Positions 53,866 to 64,000 of a DNA stretch of 64,000 nt are shown here, one piece after another. The notes beneath the pieces were generated by a model. It saw only the letters and a program-made list of their open reading frames with translations. It did no database searches and was not told the DNA's origin. Numbering within the stretch: position 1 is the first letter of the stretch; each line of letters opens with the position of its first letter. The DNA comes from Apostichopus japonicus. Taxonomy: Eukaryota; Echinodermata; Holothuroidea; Aspidochirotida; Stichopodidae. Where the stretch lies: the NCBI RefSeq assembly GCF_037975245.1, contig NC_092581.1, forward strand, positions 4,380,001 through 4,444,000, read 5' to 3'. The position numbers and the translations under genes were made by a program.

Positions 53866-54867
53866 AACCATGAAAACTGAGAAACAAAAGTTGCCTTTGT
53901 ACTCGGTTAACAAAAGGTGTCGAAGTTAGGACTCGAATAACAAACAAAAGTCTCCAGAACTAGAAAGGAAAACATAACAAAAGGAAATTATAGAAAATAG
54001 AGGACTTGTAACAGTTGTGATGATAGAACGTTAAAAAAAATTCCTAACTTAAATCGGAGGGACACAAAACAGATAAAAGGAAATATTAAAGTCTGTGACT
54101 CGTTTATAGCAACTCGACTAAGAAACAAAAGTAAGAACAAAACAGAAATTATAACCTAATTAGTGCAGGAAACTTGAAGGGGAAAAAATATATATATTCT
54201 TTACTCTACCAAGAAGGTAAGGATTGAAGAAAAATCCAAACAAATCCAATTAAATAATAAACTGTAGTTGTCATTGAAGCAATACATGACACTCGTTCGC
54301 GCGCTGACAAAGAAATTATATGAGACAGCCATCTAAAAATGGATCTTAACTTGAAGCGTGGTATTTATCTAACCTCAATATTATAATGACGAAAGTTCTA
54401 ATGGTAAGGTTTCAAAGACAACAATAGGAGACTATTTAAAAAAACAACATTCTGGTAGATTACACCATCACATGATTAATTACGAGTGACGAGAACGAAG
54501 AAGGAGAGAACGCATTGTAATTACTTGACCGTTTTGTAAAGGCAGCAGAACTCATCCTTTACGTGGAGGAAATTAAGGTATATAATGAGAGTGATTACGT
54601 GATCGAATAATAATCCAAGAACATTAATATCAAAAGACCTGACTTGAAGGCAGACGCTGAAGAAATATACTGTGATAGAAAGAAGTATTTATTTTAAGAT
54701 CATTCTTAAAGGACAGCAACTGCAGTTTAAGGGTGTTAAATTTAGGCTTAAAAAAAAGCCGCTAGAAAAATAAAATCAATATTAGTTTTGACTTTATTAT
54801 ATTTGACACTATCATCGTTTATTATCTTCACAAATTAACATAAAAAGAAAAAAAAATATAATCTGAA
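53866..54867. other. Upstream region of the class A GPCR
   Basis: A-rich DNA leading to the receptor ATG; promoter and 5' UTR are expected here. No TATA box or acceptor can be singled out with confidence. Confidence 0.5.
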
Positions 54868-55595
54868 ATGGAAGACTACAGTTACATCAACGAAAATTTT
54901 TCGAGCTATATTCCACCCATGAGAGAGCACGTGATCAGTGGCATTGTCTATAGTCTGATATCGGTGCTGGGGATGATCGGTAACGGATGCGTTATTCTCG
55001 CAGTGATTTACGTACGTACCTTACAGACCACTACCAACGTTTTCATCGTTAATCTCGCAGTGGCCGACTTCTTGGCGAGCTCACTGCTACCGTTTTACAC
55101 GGTGTCCTTTTGGACGGATAATTTCTTTCCAAGCTTGGACATACTCTGCGCATTGACCACTGGACTTTTGCGCGCGTGTCTCGCTGCTAGTAGTTTCAAC
55201 CTCGCGTCCATCGGGATAAACCGACTCTTGATCGTCATACAAGCGAAGTCAATCTATAAAGTTCTTTTCAGTCCGAAGAGCATGACAATCTGGATAATAT
55301 GTCTATGGGTCTGTGCGTTGTCGCTGTCGTACGTGCCTCACTTTATGGGGATCGGTCGCATCGGTTACACGATAAGACCTCACCAGTGCGGTATCATACC
55401 AGCTAACCCAGGCACTAAGACTGCCCACACTATTCTGACATTGGGAATGTATCCTGTACCGTTCTGTATCATCGTCGTATGTTACAGTTGGATTTATTGC
55501 TACGTTTACCGGCACAATGCCAGGATGATGAAATACGAGATAGAGAAACCGAACGCAACTTCATCAACCATCTCATCCGCCGACCCAGCCAGTTC
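54868..55595 (+). CDS. Class A GPCR exon 1: N-terminus to TM5
   Basis: Encodes residues 1-242 plus two bases. The donor GTAAGT at 55596 runs straight into a (TA)n tract that begins two bases later, so the donor's last bases are part of the microsatellite. Confidence 0.87.
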
Positions 55596-55599
55596 GTAA

Positions 55600-55683
<84 letters not shown>

Positions 55684-58585
55684 ATAAATATTAATAATTG
55701 TATTGGGGAGGGGGGAGTTCATTTTCGGAGCAATTATTACCATAAAATGTGTTTTGTTGTTATTGTTGTTGTATGGTTTAAGTAATAATTCTTTGCGGAT
55801 TCAACATTAATGGAAATAGAGGCGGGCGGTAGAAGGGATGCATGCATGTATCGGTAGATTAATTAATTAATTACTACCAAAATACCACGAAAAACTTTTA
55901 AAAACGCGATGAATGCTAAACGGTTTTTTTCATAGTGCAAAAACAAAAAGTGGGTAAGGGACGGACCCTACGGGCCACTTCCTGGGTTTGGTCACTGACA
56001 ATGATGGAATTGTTTGATACCGGTAACAGTTGATGTACATTTTTCGCGCAAGATTTTGGAAGATTTTACGGGTCTGCGGTCTACATGTCATACGTTAAAT
56101 GTTACATTACAGGCTGACAGTAGGTTTTTTCTCTAAAATATGATATTTATGTCTTTATTTTTTTTTCTAAATTTCTTTCGTCTTAAAAACAACAAACAAA
56201 CAAACAAATAACTGGTAAAACGTGCATCGGACAACAGTGTAAAGTATTTTGCAAATGTTCTGTCACAATGAAGTTAGCTTATCAGAAAAGCCTCATTCAA
56301 TTCCTAATATAGTCTTACGTCGCTTCCCATGAACAGGTTTCACTTCTTACACCCCTCCCATATCCCTCTCCCCCTTTCCCTGCACCCACCCCTGCCCGCT
56401 CCACCCTACCACATTACCGAGAGCATCCTACAACACTCTAACTGTAAGGTTGGTTATCCCTCACCGCGCCGACCAGACTTCAATTGCTTGCTCTTACCAA
56501 TTTTCGAAAGCAAAGTGCTTTTAGGGAGATTGCTTCTAAATGGACCCTGCACATCAGCCTGGAGCGACCGCCGCCCCCCACCTTGAGCATATTTTTATAT
56601 ATTTTATTTTATAATATCGCCAGTAATTTCAAATAGAAAATGATTAGATGCAACTTACAATGCCTGGGAAGTGCCATTTCCAGCGATCTGGGAGGCATTT
56701 TCGGCCAAAATTTTCTTCTGCGCTTCGCGCCAACTCATGGTGGCGCTACCCATTGGCAAATTCCTCGCTACGCGCCTGCCTGGGATAGTATATATAATTC
56801 ACCCCCAAGGCCCAAGTTGAACATGTTGCTAGAACGGACAGTCGCATCAGTGACAGTGGAGCAGAATGCTCATTATTTTGCTCACGTGTGCTCTTTTGCT
56901 CTTTGAGTCACTCATTTTGTGCTCGCGTGCTCATCGCATCCAACGCATCATGCGCTTTTCTCGGCATTTACTGTTTCTGCTTCACTGTCACTGTACTTTG
57001 CACAGTTCACGTAAGAAAGTACATTATGGATAAGTGCTCCCGAAAAGGCGACCCGAAAAACGGGTGCCCGCTTTTTAAAAAAAAACGGGGGTTACCGAAA
57101 AAACAATTAAAAAACGGGGGCTCCCCGGAACGACTCCCGAAAAGTGCAGGAGACGGCCCCCGAAAAAACATTACAAAAAACGAGGGCTCCCGGAACGGTT
57201 CCCGGAAAGTGCAGGGGACGGACCCCGAAAAACGGGTGCCTTCGGCTCCCAATTGAGGCTCCCAGACGGGGGGGGCGTGAAGTAGCACAATATATACTAC
57301 TGCCTGGTTAGTTCATTGTAAGCTCAAATCCTCCCCCGGCCCAGATTATTATAAGATCAGCACCTCCGCCTACTCACACCCGCTACTCCACCCACCCCAC
57401 TCCCTACTCCGCCCGTCGCTCCTCAATTTGCGTTTCTGTTTGAATTTCTGCCATCGAATCTGTTCATATTATCTTTCTGTTATTTTGTCAGATTTTGTAT
57501 AAAAATTGACCATTTCCCCTTTTTTTCATATTTAAAGCGTGTTGTATTCTTATTTGAAGGTCATCCTTTGTTGAGTAATTACTATAATGAATTGTGATTA
57601 AAACAAATGATAATGTAGAAGAGGAAGCTAGCTAAAAATGTACTTAGAAAGTCTTGTCGAAACATTGATGTACTGGAAGTTGTGGTACATCATACACAGA
57701 GGATCCATTTTGGCGGAAAGATTTGAGGGAACCTTGTGCCACCTCCCCTTCCATAAAAAATCCCATGTCCCACTGTTCCTCGATGTCCTCCCGACCCCCC
57801 TCCCCCACCTGAACCCTCTTCTTTCTCCGGTCCAGTGGCGTAGGAAGGTACTTTTGAGTGGGTGGGCTGAAGACTGATGGCCGGCCTGGGGGAGGGGTCT
57901 AAGGGGAGGGGGTTCCCCCTCCCCTTTGGATTTTTTTTGCATTTCCAGGTGGCCTCAGATGCACTTTGGTGCAATTTAGCACACTTTAACACCCACTGCA
58001 TTTTGTAAATAATTTTGCATTTTCACCTGGCCTAAGATGCAATTTGGTGCTCCAAATGAGATTTTTTTTCTCATTTGGAAATGAAAAAGGGGTTTTCTGA
58101 CTTGCGGAGCGGGGGGGCGGAATGATACTTCCGCCCCCCATATTTTTCACTGGGGGCTGGCGCCCCCAGCCCCCGGTTCCTACGCCCTTGCTCCGGTCCA
58201 TTGGTATTACAATATCTGTATCATAACTAAAATCAACTATAATAGTGCGAACGTTATATCTAGCCAAAGATTGTTAATCTTCTTCTTCGCAATGTTCCTT
58301 CTTTTGAAACAGATTTCTATTTAATCTCTTTTTTTTCTTAATTATTAATTTTACGCAGTTTTTTACTGCATAGAATCCTGCGGTTGGATACTGTATCCTT
58401 CATATTATAGATACATTATACCAACATTTGTTTGTCGTCAATATTTTCAAGGATACGATGAAATTTTATAAAATATTGATATGTCTTTCTACAGATTCTA
58501 GAATCGATTTTTTGATTTAGTGTTTTGTTCCAGTGCTATAAAATAAGATAGTTTCAGAATTTTGGTGAATAACTCTGTAAAGGTA

Positions 58586-58633
<48 letters not shown>

Positions 58634-58681
58634 TGGAAGTAAAAAAGCCAATATACATTGGCTGTTTTACTTCCATATATA

Positions 58682-58730
<49 letters not shown>

Positions 58731-59199
58731 AATTAAAAAAATCATATATTAGATACACCAAATCATGTTGCAATCATTGACGTCATGACTTAGCTCACTA
58801 AATCTCTGTTTTCTTTTTTTTTTCTCCTTTTTATTGGGTTTCAGGTCGACTAATCTAGCCCCGAAGAAAGTGAAGAGAATTTCGTCGGTACAAATTCAAA
58901 TCACGAAGAATTTGTTTTATATTTTATGCGCCTTCGTCATCTGCTTGTCACCACAAATGATCTGTTCATTCGTTGGCTGTGTCAACCTCTTCACCAAGAC
59001 ATTCGTGACCGTTAATAGCATGGTGAATCCCTTTATTTACGGCGCCAATCATCCACATTTTCGTCGAGTTTTCATGGATTTCTTGAATCGTTTGAGAGGT
59101 AAACTTTCCAACGGTTTAGATTCCGAGAATGCTGACGATTCATCCACAAATAACCAACGTTTCTCGACTAACTTATCATCGAATAATACTAATATGTAG
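54868..59199 (+). CDS. Class A (rhodopsin-like) GPCR, two exons, 360 aa
   Basis: Seven-membrane-segment receptor. The exons are 54868-55595 and 58845-59199, with a phase 2 intron of 3249 bp in intracellular loop 3. Motifs in order: N-glycosylation site NFS at 10, GN in TM1 (39), LAVAD with D67 in TM2, the disulfide pair C94 and C174, NR(L) at 118-120 where most family members have DRY, CLSP at 276-279 in TM6 without the usual Trp, and NPFIY at 304-308 in TM7. NR in place of DR with an intact NPxIY recalls the GPR84 / Tre1 / moody and melatonin-like groups, but a phylogeny would be needed to choose. The start is the first Met before a normal short extracellular N-terminus. The tail is Ser- and Asn-rich. 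Ligand unknown. Confidence 0.88.
55598..55682. repeat. (TA)n / (TG)n microsatellite at a splice donor
   Basis: Starts two bases into the intron of the class A GPCR. The donor GTAAGTATATAT merges with the repeat. Confidence 0.96.
56555..56786. mobile_element. hAT-like element fragment related to family 2
   Basis: Shares GGAGCGACCGC near its left end with the element at 34180. It shares CCATTTCCAGCGATCTGGG, GCGCTTCGCGCCAAC and ATGGTGGCGCTACC with family 2, and ends CGCTACGCGCCTG. The left inverted repeat is not recognisable. Confidence 0.5.
57040..57250. repeat. Degenerate ~67-bp tandem repeat in the GPCR intron
   Basis: CGGGGGCTCCCCGGAACG and CGAGGGCTCCCGGAACGG, each followed by AAGTGCAGG and a GACGG run, lie about 70 bases apart. 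CCCGAAAAACGGGTGCC stands at both outer ends. Confidence 0.65.
57833..58190. mobile_element. hAT-like miniature element, family 1 copy b, in the class A GPCR intron
   Basis: Same ends and interior as copy a (36466-36831), in the same orientation, with its own perfect 8-bp duplication CTCCGGTC on both sides. The two independent duplications show two separate insertions. Confidence 0.87.
58588..58628. repeat. (TA)n microsatellite left of the hairpin
   Basis: About 40 bases of TA. Confidence 0.93.
58635..58674. repeat. Hairpin (18-bp arms) between two (TA)n tracts
   Basis: GGAAGTAAAAAAGCCAAT pairs with ATTGGCTGTTTTACTTCC around an ATAC loop with one mismatch. (TA)n lies on both sides, as around the larger palindrome at 37.5 kb. 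Confidence 0.82.
58675..58727. repeat. (TA)n microsatellite right of the hairpin
   Basis: About 50 bases of TA with a TTAATA interruption, 118 bases before exon 2 of the GPCR. Confidence 0.93.
58845..59199 (+). CDS. Class A GPCR exon 2: loop 3, TM6, TM7, tail
   Basis: The acceptor is TTGGGTTTCAG with a strong T-rich tract before it. The basic stretch KKVKR precedes TM6 (NLFYILCAFVICLSP), then TM7 with NPFIYG. A 50-residue hydrophilic tail ends at Met360. Stop TAG 59197-59199. Confidence 0.87.
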
Positions 59200-62099
59200 A
59201 AGCGTTTTTGAGGTAGGGTGGAGGTGGGGTACATGGGAAGGAAGAGGGGAGGGTGGTTTTAATGGGTCACGAGGTGGGGGTGAAGTTGGGGTGGAAAGGG
59301 GAGGGAGGGGTGGTTCTTACATGGATCAGTAGTATAGTAGTCATTACCTATACAGTTCACTTTACTCGTTGTGTTTAAAGTCTTTGTGAGTGTGTGTGTG
59401 TGTTTTTAATTTTTATATATTTAAACATATCTCTAGGCCCCAACACAGGCCTGGCCATGTGGTTCGAGGTGGGAGTTTAAACTCCCGGAACCCGGGGTCA
59501 ATAAGGGGCTCCTGAAAAATTGGAGGTGACAGACTAATGATGGGATAAAGAATATTGTATTTACCTAATCTTTAATGCATAAGACATAACATGAAGAGTA
59601 GAGGGGAGTGGTTGACATATTTCTCCCATGCATTGGCCCGACTCGGTACTCGAAACCCGTTACTCCCCTGTTCTCTTATTTAGAGCTTTATGTGATTAAA
59701 ACAGTTTGCAATATTCTAAATGAGCTGTTAACGATTTATATTGCCGGTTGTTTGACAATTTTAATCTTTGTCATTCCACTGGAATTTTGCTAGTCGATAT
59801 ATCTGGTTCTAGGTTCAAATAGGCACGTATTTTCGTCCCCATGCAGTTTAAAGAGTCTGGGAATTTAAAATCTTTTAACGCTTACTACGTAAACATCACT
59901 TTCTCATGACACTGTATAGGCTCTACCTTTAAGTTTTGAATTCGAATTTACATGTGAAATGGGGGATGGGGCACAAAATTTGGATAACGTCCGTTTTGAA
60001 GAGCGGTCTAAAACTCCCCTCCTCTTTGAGGAAGAAGGGCTGTTATAGTTTCAAAATGGTGCTATCATTCCCAGCATTTAAACTTGATTTGACATGGAAT
60101 ACGACTTATTTTTTACCGTCCCCGTTCCGTCCGTGAAAAGTTATGGGGTGGATTGGGGGGGGGGGATGCGATAGTTAAAAATGAGATATATTCTCAAAAG
60201 TGTTCACACTGAACAAGAAAACAATCAGTCTTGGAGTCCATTTGAATTGGAAGTTTATTTATCTCTAGTCCTTTTGGCGACACACGTAACACTCTACCCA
60301 TCCCACACCCCATCCACATCCGCCTCCAAACACACCCACCCACCCACCCACCACCACCCACCACACACACTTCACATCCTTGTATCTAACCAGACCTTCT
60401 TTTCAGTAGCTTGCCGTAAAACTATAAGATTAAGATTGTATAAATGCATCAACTAGTAGCAATATCAACCGAAATATAAACAAGGTATTATTTTAGTCAG
60501 AAAAGTGATACATTTATTGCCTTCGTGTATGAGGTTTCCTCCTTTCCCTAATCAACTCGTACAGCAATTAATTAATTACACTGGCCTGATAAGTTTGGTC
60601 AAATATTCAAAAACTGCTGGTTAATTTATTATTTTAGTCAGAAGGGATAAATTTATTGCCTTAGTGCATGTATGAGGTCTCCTCCTTTCCCTCAATCAAC
60701 TCGTACAGCAATTAATTAATTACACTGGCCTGATAAGTTTCGTCAAATATTCCAAAAATACTGGTTTAACTTGAATATGACCCTATATAAGACTCTATTA
60801 TTATGTACATCCTTATTTTCTATAAAAGTAATAACTTGATTGATACACATGCACCCATTTAGCAAAGTACACATGCACCCATTAGCAAAGTTTAAAGTGT
60901 AAAGTTTTGATTTCAAATGAGAAATTTTGTTCCATCATGTCATCTAAAAAACGTGATTTATCATGAAAATTACAAAAATAAGTCTTGTCCTGCTTTTGAA
61001 TAAAGGGTGGGGGGGGGGGGGAGGATGCTTAAATTCTCTGCAAAATAATAAAAAATAATTTATATTGTGCTCTATATTTACAAAGCTGTCATTAAGAGTT
61101 CAATTTAAGTTAGTTTGTATGTTCTCATAACTTTTCATTTCAAAGGACTGGCTATATACAATTGTATTACCAGGATGTATAGCCATTCGGACTTAATTAC
61201 TTCCGGCAATTCTTCAGTGGTTAAAATTAGATTTTTGAAAAAAATGGCCCATATTTTTTTAAATGAAAACAATACCAAGCGACACGAATTGAATTTGTCT
61301 TTTATATTCGTCTTGCACGTTTTCCTGTTTATCGATTTCGAACTGGTATTGTACCACGCAACCGAAGGATTAAGGCGTATGTATATATAAGAAATGGATA
61401 TTATTCACAAAAAAAATGCTTCAACGCTATAACCTTTCTCTTTATAAGCGTGGATTTGAATTCAATACAGTTAATTCGATGAAATTTATAACCACTATAT
61501 ATTTCAAAGTAAAAAATTTTAGCCATCATTTTGATTCTTTGTATTAAACTCATTTATTCTCCTCAATTGTGTAAAAAAAAAAACCTTCAGAGAAGGTTAA
61601 ATTGTGAAATGCAGCATTAAGGGGACAAAAAAATGACACGTTCCATTATATAGTCTCATAAATAAGGTATAGTCACGATGAAATATGAATGGTGACAAAA
61701 GCCTCTTTGTATAATTAGATCAATATCAACGCGGTACTGATGTTTTCTGTATGAACAATCTCTTTTTCTCTCCTCCATATGTATTCACGATCACTCAACA
61801 TGGTACACATTAAAATTATACATTGCAAAAACAAAAATTGTATGGTCTGTTAAATATTCGAGCATCTGTAGTTAATAGGCCTATCACCTGATGTAAGTAG
61901 ACAGCAAATGAAACCAATTGCAACACACAGCTAAATGAGAAATATCTACGTTAACAGGTTTGAACAAAATGAAAAGGCATTTCTAAGCTTCGGAAAATTC
62001 ACTTTATTTTTCCGGGGCTGATTTCTTCTTAAAATAATTTAAACTTTCAAACACTTCAAGCAAATTTAAATTTATAAAAGCAATCATCGATATTTGGCC
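59200..62099. other. 3' flank of the GPCR and spacer; no gene seen
   Basis: G-rich patch at 59205-59320, C-rich patch at 60290-60370, the tandem duplication at 60486-60767, and an AATAAA near 60993. Open frames are short and unsupported. Confidence 0.55.
60486..60767. repeat. Tandem duplication, ~141-bp unit
   Basis: TATTATTTTAGTCAG starts both units (60486 and 60627). Each ends TTACACTGGCCTGATAAGTT, then TCAAATATTC. The copies are very similar. Confidence 0.87.
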
Positions 62100-62411
62100 G
62101 ATCGGTGTTACTTGTCTTACATACGAAAATTTAATACTTCAGGTTGGATAATTAAGAAGTTGTAAGGGTGACAGTAAACGTTGCCAAAACCGAAAAAGAT
62201 ATCTTGTTTGGAGAAAAAGAATTGCTTATTTAAGAAACGTATTTCGACATTAAGGATAAAATTTGCCGTTACGTATAGCAGTCCCAAAAAAAAGGTGCTC
62301 GATTGACTCCTCGTCAATTTTGCAAAAAGAACACAGTGGAGATTCTGACTTCCCCATCAGACACAAAAGTCTATTAGTACTTAAAATCCTGTGCAGAAAT
62401 CTATATTCTAT
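62100..62411 (-). pseudogene. Decayed L1/Tx1-like LINE fragment, ORF2 C-terminus
   Basis: Read on the minus strand from 62411, the frame gives FLHRILSTNRLLCLMGKSES, then LCSFCKIDEESIEHLFF. This is the zinc-knuckle-like segment of L1/Tx1 ORF2 and corresponds to FIHRIIATN of the fragment near 9.4 kb. A frameshift follows, then KQDIFFGFG. It is a short remnant of another copy, in the opposite direction, with no functional frame. Confidence 0.68.
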
Positions 62412-62469
62412 ATGAACCATCTATTAAAAGGCCTTGTCTACTGGTGTTGTAATATTTTACAATTATTAT

Positions 62470-62560
62470 ACAAATTATTATTATTATTATAATACAAAAA
62501 TTTCTATAGCGCCTTATCCAATCAGAAATTGCTCTAAGGCGCTTTACTGTAAAATACATA
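62470..62560 (-). mobile_element. SINE/LINE 3' tail with (ATT)n end
   Basis: The minus strand reads AGCGCCTTAGAGCAATTTC, TGATTGGATAAGGCGCTATA and then a short ATT repeat. A GGCGC-paired hairpin before a trinucleotide tail is typical of retroposon 3' ends in marine invertebrates. The family is not assigned. Confidence 0.5.
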
Positions 62561-62929
62561 CAAACATGATATACAAATATATAAATCGATAATGTAAGGT
62601 ATAAAAAGGGTAGAAAATTTGTTATATACAATTTGACAATAAATTGTATAAAAAACTGCAAATGGGAAATCGAAAATTATACAAACAAATTCTTAAAATT
62701 TAAAATATATATAAATGTGAAAAATTTTAAATTTTAAAAGCGCTATAAACGCAAAATGGAAAATGCGTTGTAATAATGTGACACTATATAGTATAGAAAG
62801 CACAGTTAATGAAATGCAGATCTAAATACACCATATTTCATATTATATCAAACCAGAAATTGCATACGCTTCGATCTACTTCAATTTTGTTATTTATATT
62901 ATAAATATCATTAAAGTAAAAGAGGGAAC

Positions 62930-63385
62930 GATCAAGTTATCAAACATATAAATAAAGCCTCTTTACGTGAGGTATTGGCTCCTTTTCACACACTAAGAGT
63001 ATACCATTGATTTATCAAACCTCTTCGAATGAGGTCTGCTATCTCAGTATATGCGGCCTATTACAATATATATTTATCTGAAAGTAGGCTATAACCTATA
63101 CTATGCGAGAAAAAATAAAATTTGACATCATGACATTATTAAAACAAAGGAGTTATTAAAGGAATTATTAAAACAAAGGAGGAAATGATCAATAATTATA
63201 CTGAGCCCACAACTTGTAATGAAACCTCATTACGTGAGGTATTTTCTGCCCTTTACACAGCCTTAGAGTATACCATGGACCTTAAAACCTTTTTGAGATG
63301 AGGTGTGCTATCTCGGTATGCGGTGTATTACAACACAATATTTTGTCTTAAAGTATAACATAATAAGCGAGAAAAATACATGAAA
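62930..63385. repeat. Tandem duplication, ~250-bp unit, diverged
   Basis: ACGTGAGGTATT, TAGAGTATACCAT, TGAGGTNTGCTATCTC and AGTATAAC-like blocks recur in order with about 250-base spacing and many differences. Confidence 0.7.
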
Positions 63386-63430
63386 TGCATTAGCAAACTC
63401 TTACAAAATTTGAAGAAGAAAAAAACCAAT

Positions 63431-63530
63431 CATATCTTCGCTATACCAAAATGCTATGAGGATGTGCAGGTGTTAGCCTAAAGACGCACAAATTTCAGCA
63501 ATTATGCTATAGCAATCACCTTCAGCTACA
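63431..63530 (+). repeat. Dispersed repeat shared with 5848-5945
   Basis: CATATCTTCGCTATACCAAA, ATGCTATGAGGATGTG and TATGCTATAGCAATCA. It directly follows the diverged duplication at 62930. Confidence 0.6.
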
Positions 63531-64000
63531 ATACTCTCCTTGTTTTAAGTTTCTCTGCTTTAAGATAAAAGCCAATTAGAGAATATAGCTGGGGAATTAT
63601 GAACATTGATCATTCCATTCTTACTGAGAATTAAAATATCTTGATTTAATAAACTCTGCCTATCCCGAAAGTATATTTCTGCCTGTGTTCGTTTTTATCA
63701 TATTTCCTAATCCACAGTTGCCAGGAAACAGACTTTTAATTCCTTTCGACAGTAAATTAAGTTGTAAATAATTCTTGTATTTTTTAACCATCTTGTATAT
63801 AAATATCACAAGTATACCACCCGCTATGAATGAATGAATGAAATTTATAATGCAATTTAATGTGTATTGACATTACATGACTCACCGTTTGGAAGTATTT
63901 TTTATTTATATTTGTCTGTACCAGTTAGACCAATAAGTTAAAGGGGCAACAAGTCACCAAACTGTAAAACCACATGTTTTTTTCACCCGTGCAGGGTTTG
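63531..64000. other. No gene seen
   Basis: AT-rich end of the window without recognisable features. Confidence 0.6.

Noticed and set aside
53685-53867. Basic RNRKTK repeat protein
   Set aside because: Product of the 28-bp minisatellite frame; no start or splice support.

Overview
This window looks like nuclear DNA of a marine invertebrate, probably a deuterostome such as an echinoderm. That placement is an inference from receptor types, repeat content and spliced genes, not from any marker gene. The DNA is AT-rich, gene-poor and crowded with repeats. There are GT-AG introns, long (TA)n tracts, hAT-type miniature elements with clean 8-bp target-site duplications, decayed L1/Tx1-like LINEs, tRNA-headed SINEs and SINEs headed by the 5' end of U2 snRNA.

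Only three protein-coding genes can be supported, all on the + strand and all receptors. Two are tandem metabotropic-glutamate-receptor-like class C GPCRs: gene A at 17190-23049 (923 aa) and gene B at 41332-47375 (858 aa). Each has four coding exons with identical intron phases (0, 1, 0) and an apparent splice acceptor three bases before the ATG. Each has a signal peptide, a Venus-flytrap ligand domain, a nine-cysteine domain and seven membrane segments. Both keep the residues that grip the alpha-amino-acid part of a ligand. Both have replaced the class C ionic-lock pair (Lys to Met, Glu to Gln), and gene B has also lost the arginine that contacts the side-chain carboxylate of glutamate. The third gene, 54868-59199, is a two-exon class A GPCR (360 aa) with NR in place of DRY and no tryptophan in the TM6 motif.

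Layout: 1-17 kb has no host gene and holds local tandem duplications, a ~148-bp satellite, an ACAGTAATGAT-type array, a LINE remnant and a SINE whose tail has grown into a 160-bp GAT tract. 17-23 kb is gene A. 23-41 kb is intergenic, with a ~580-bp CCCCTTCT array, two U2-headed SINE loci, several hAT elements and a palindromic repeat at 37.5 kb that contains a hammerhead-ribozyme-like fold. 41-47 kb is gene B. 47-54.8 kb is repeats and unassigned DNA. 54.9-59.2 kb is the class A receptor, with a (TA)n tract against its splice donor and a hAT element in its intron. 59-64 kb has no gene and holds tandem duplications and a second LINE remnant.

The observations most worth following are the hammerhead-like motif, the U2-headed SINE with its 12-bp target-site duplication, and the paired loss of key receptor residues. 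Exon joins were read by eye from splice signals, reading frame and family resemblance. No database search was possible.
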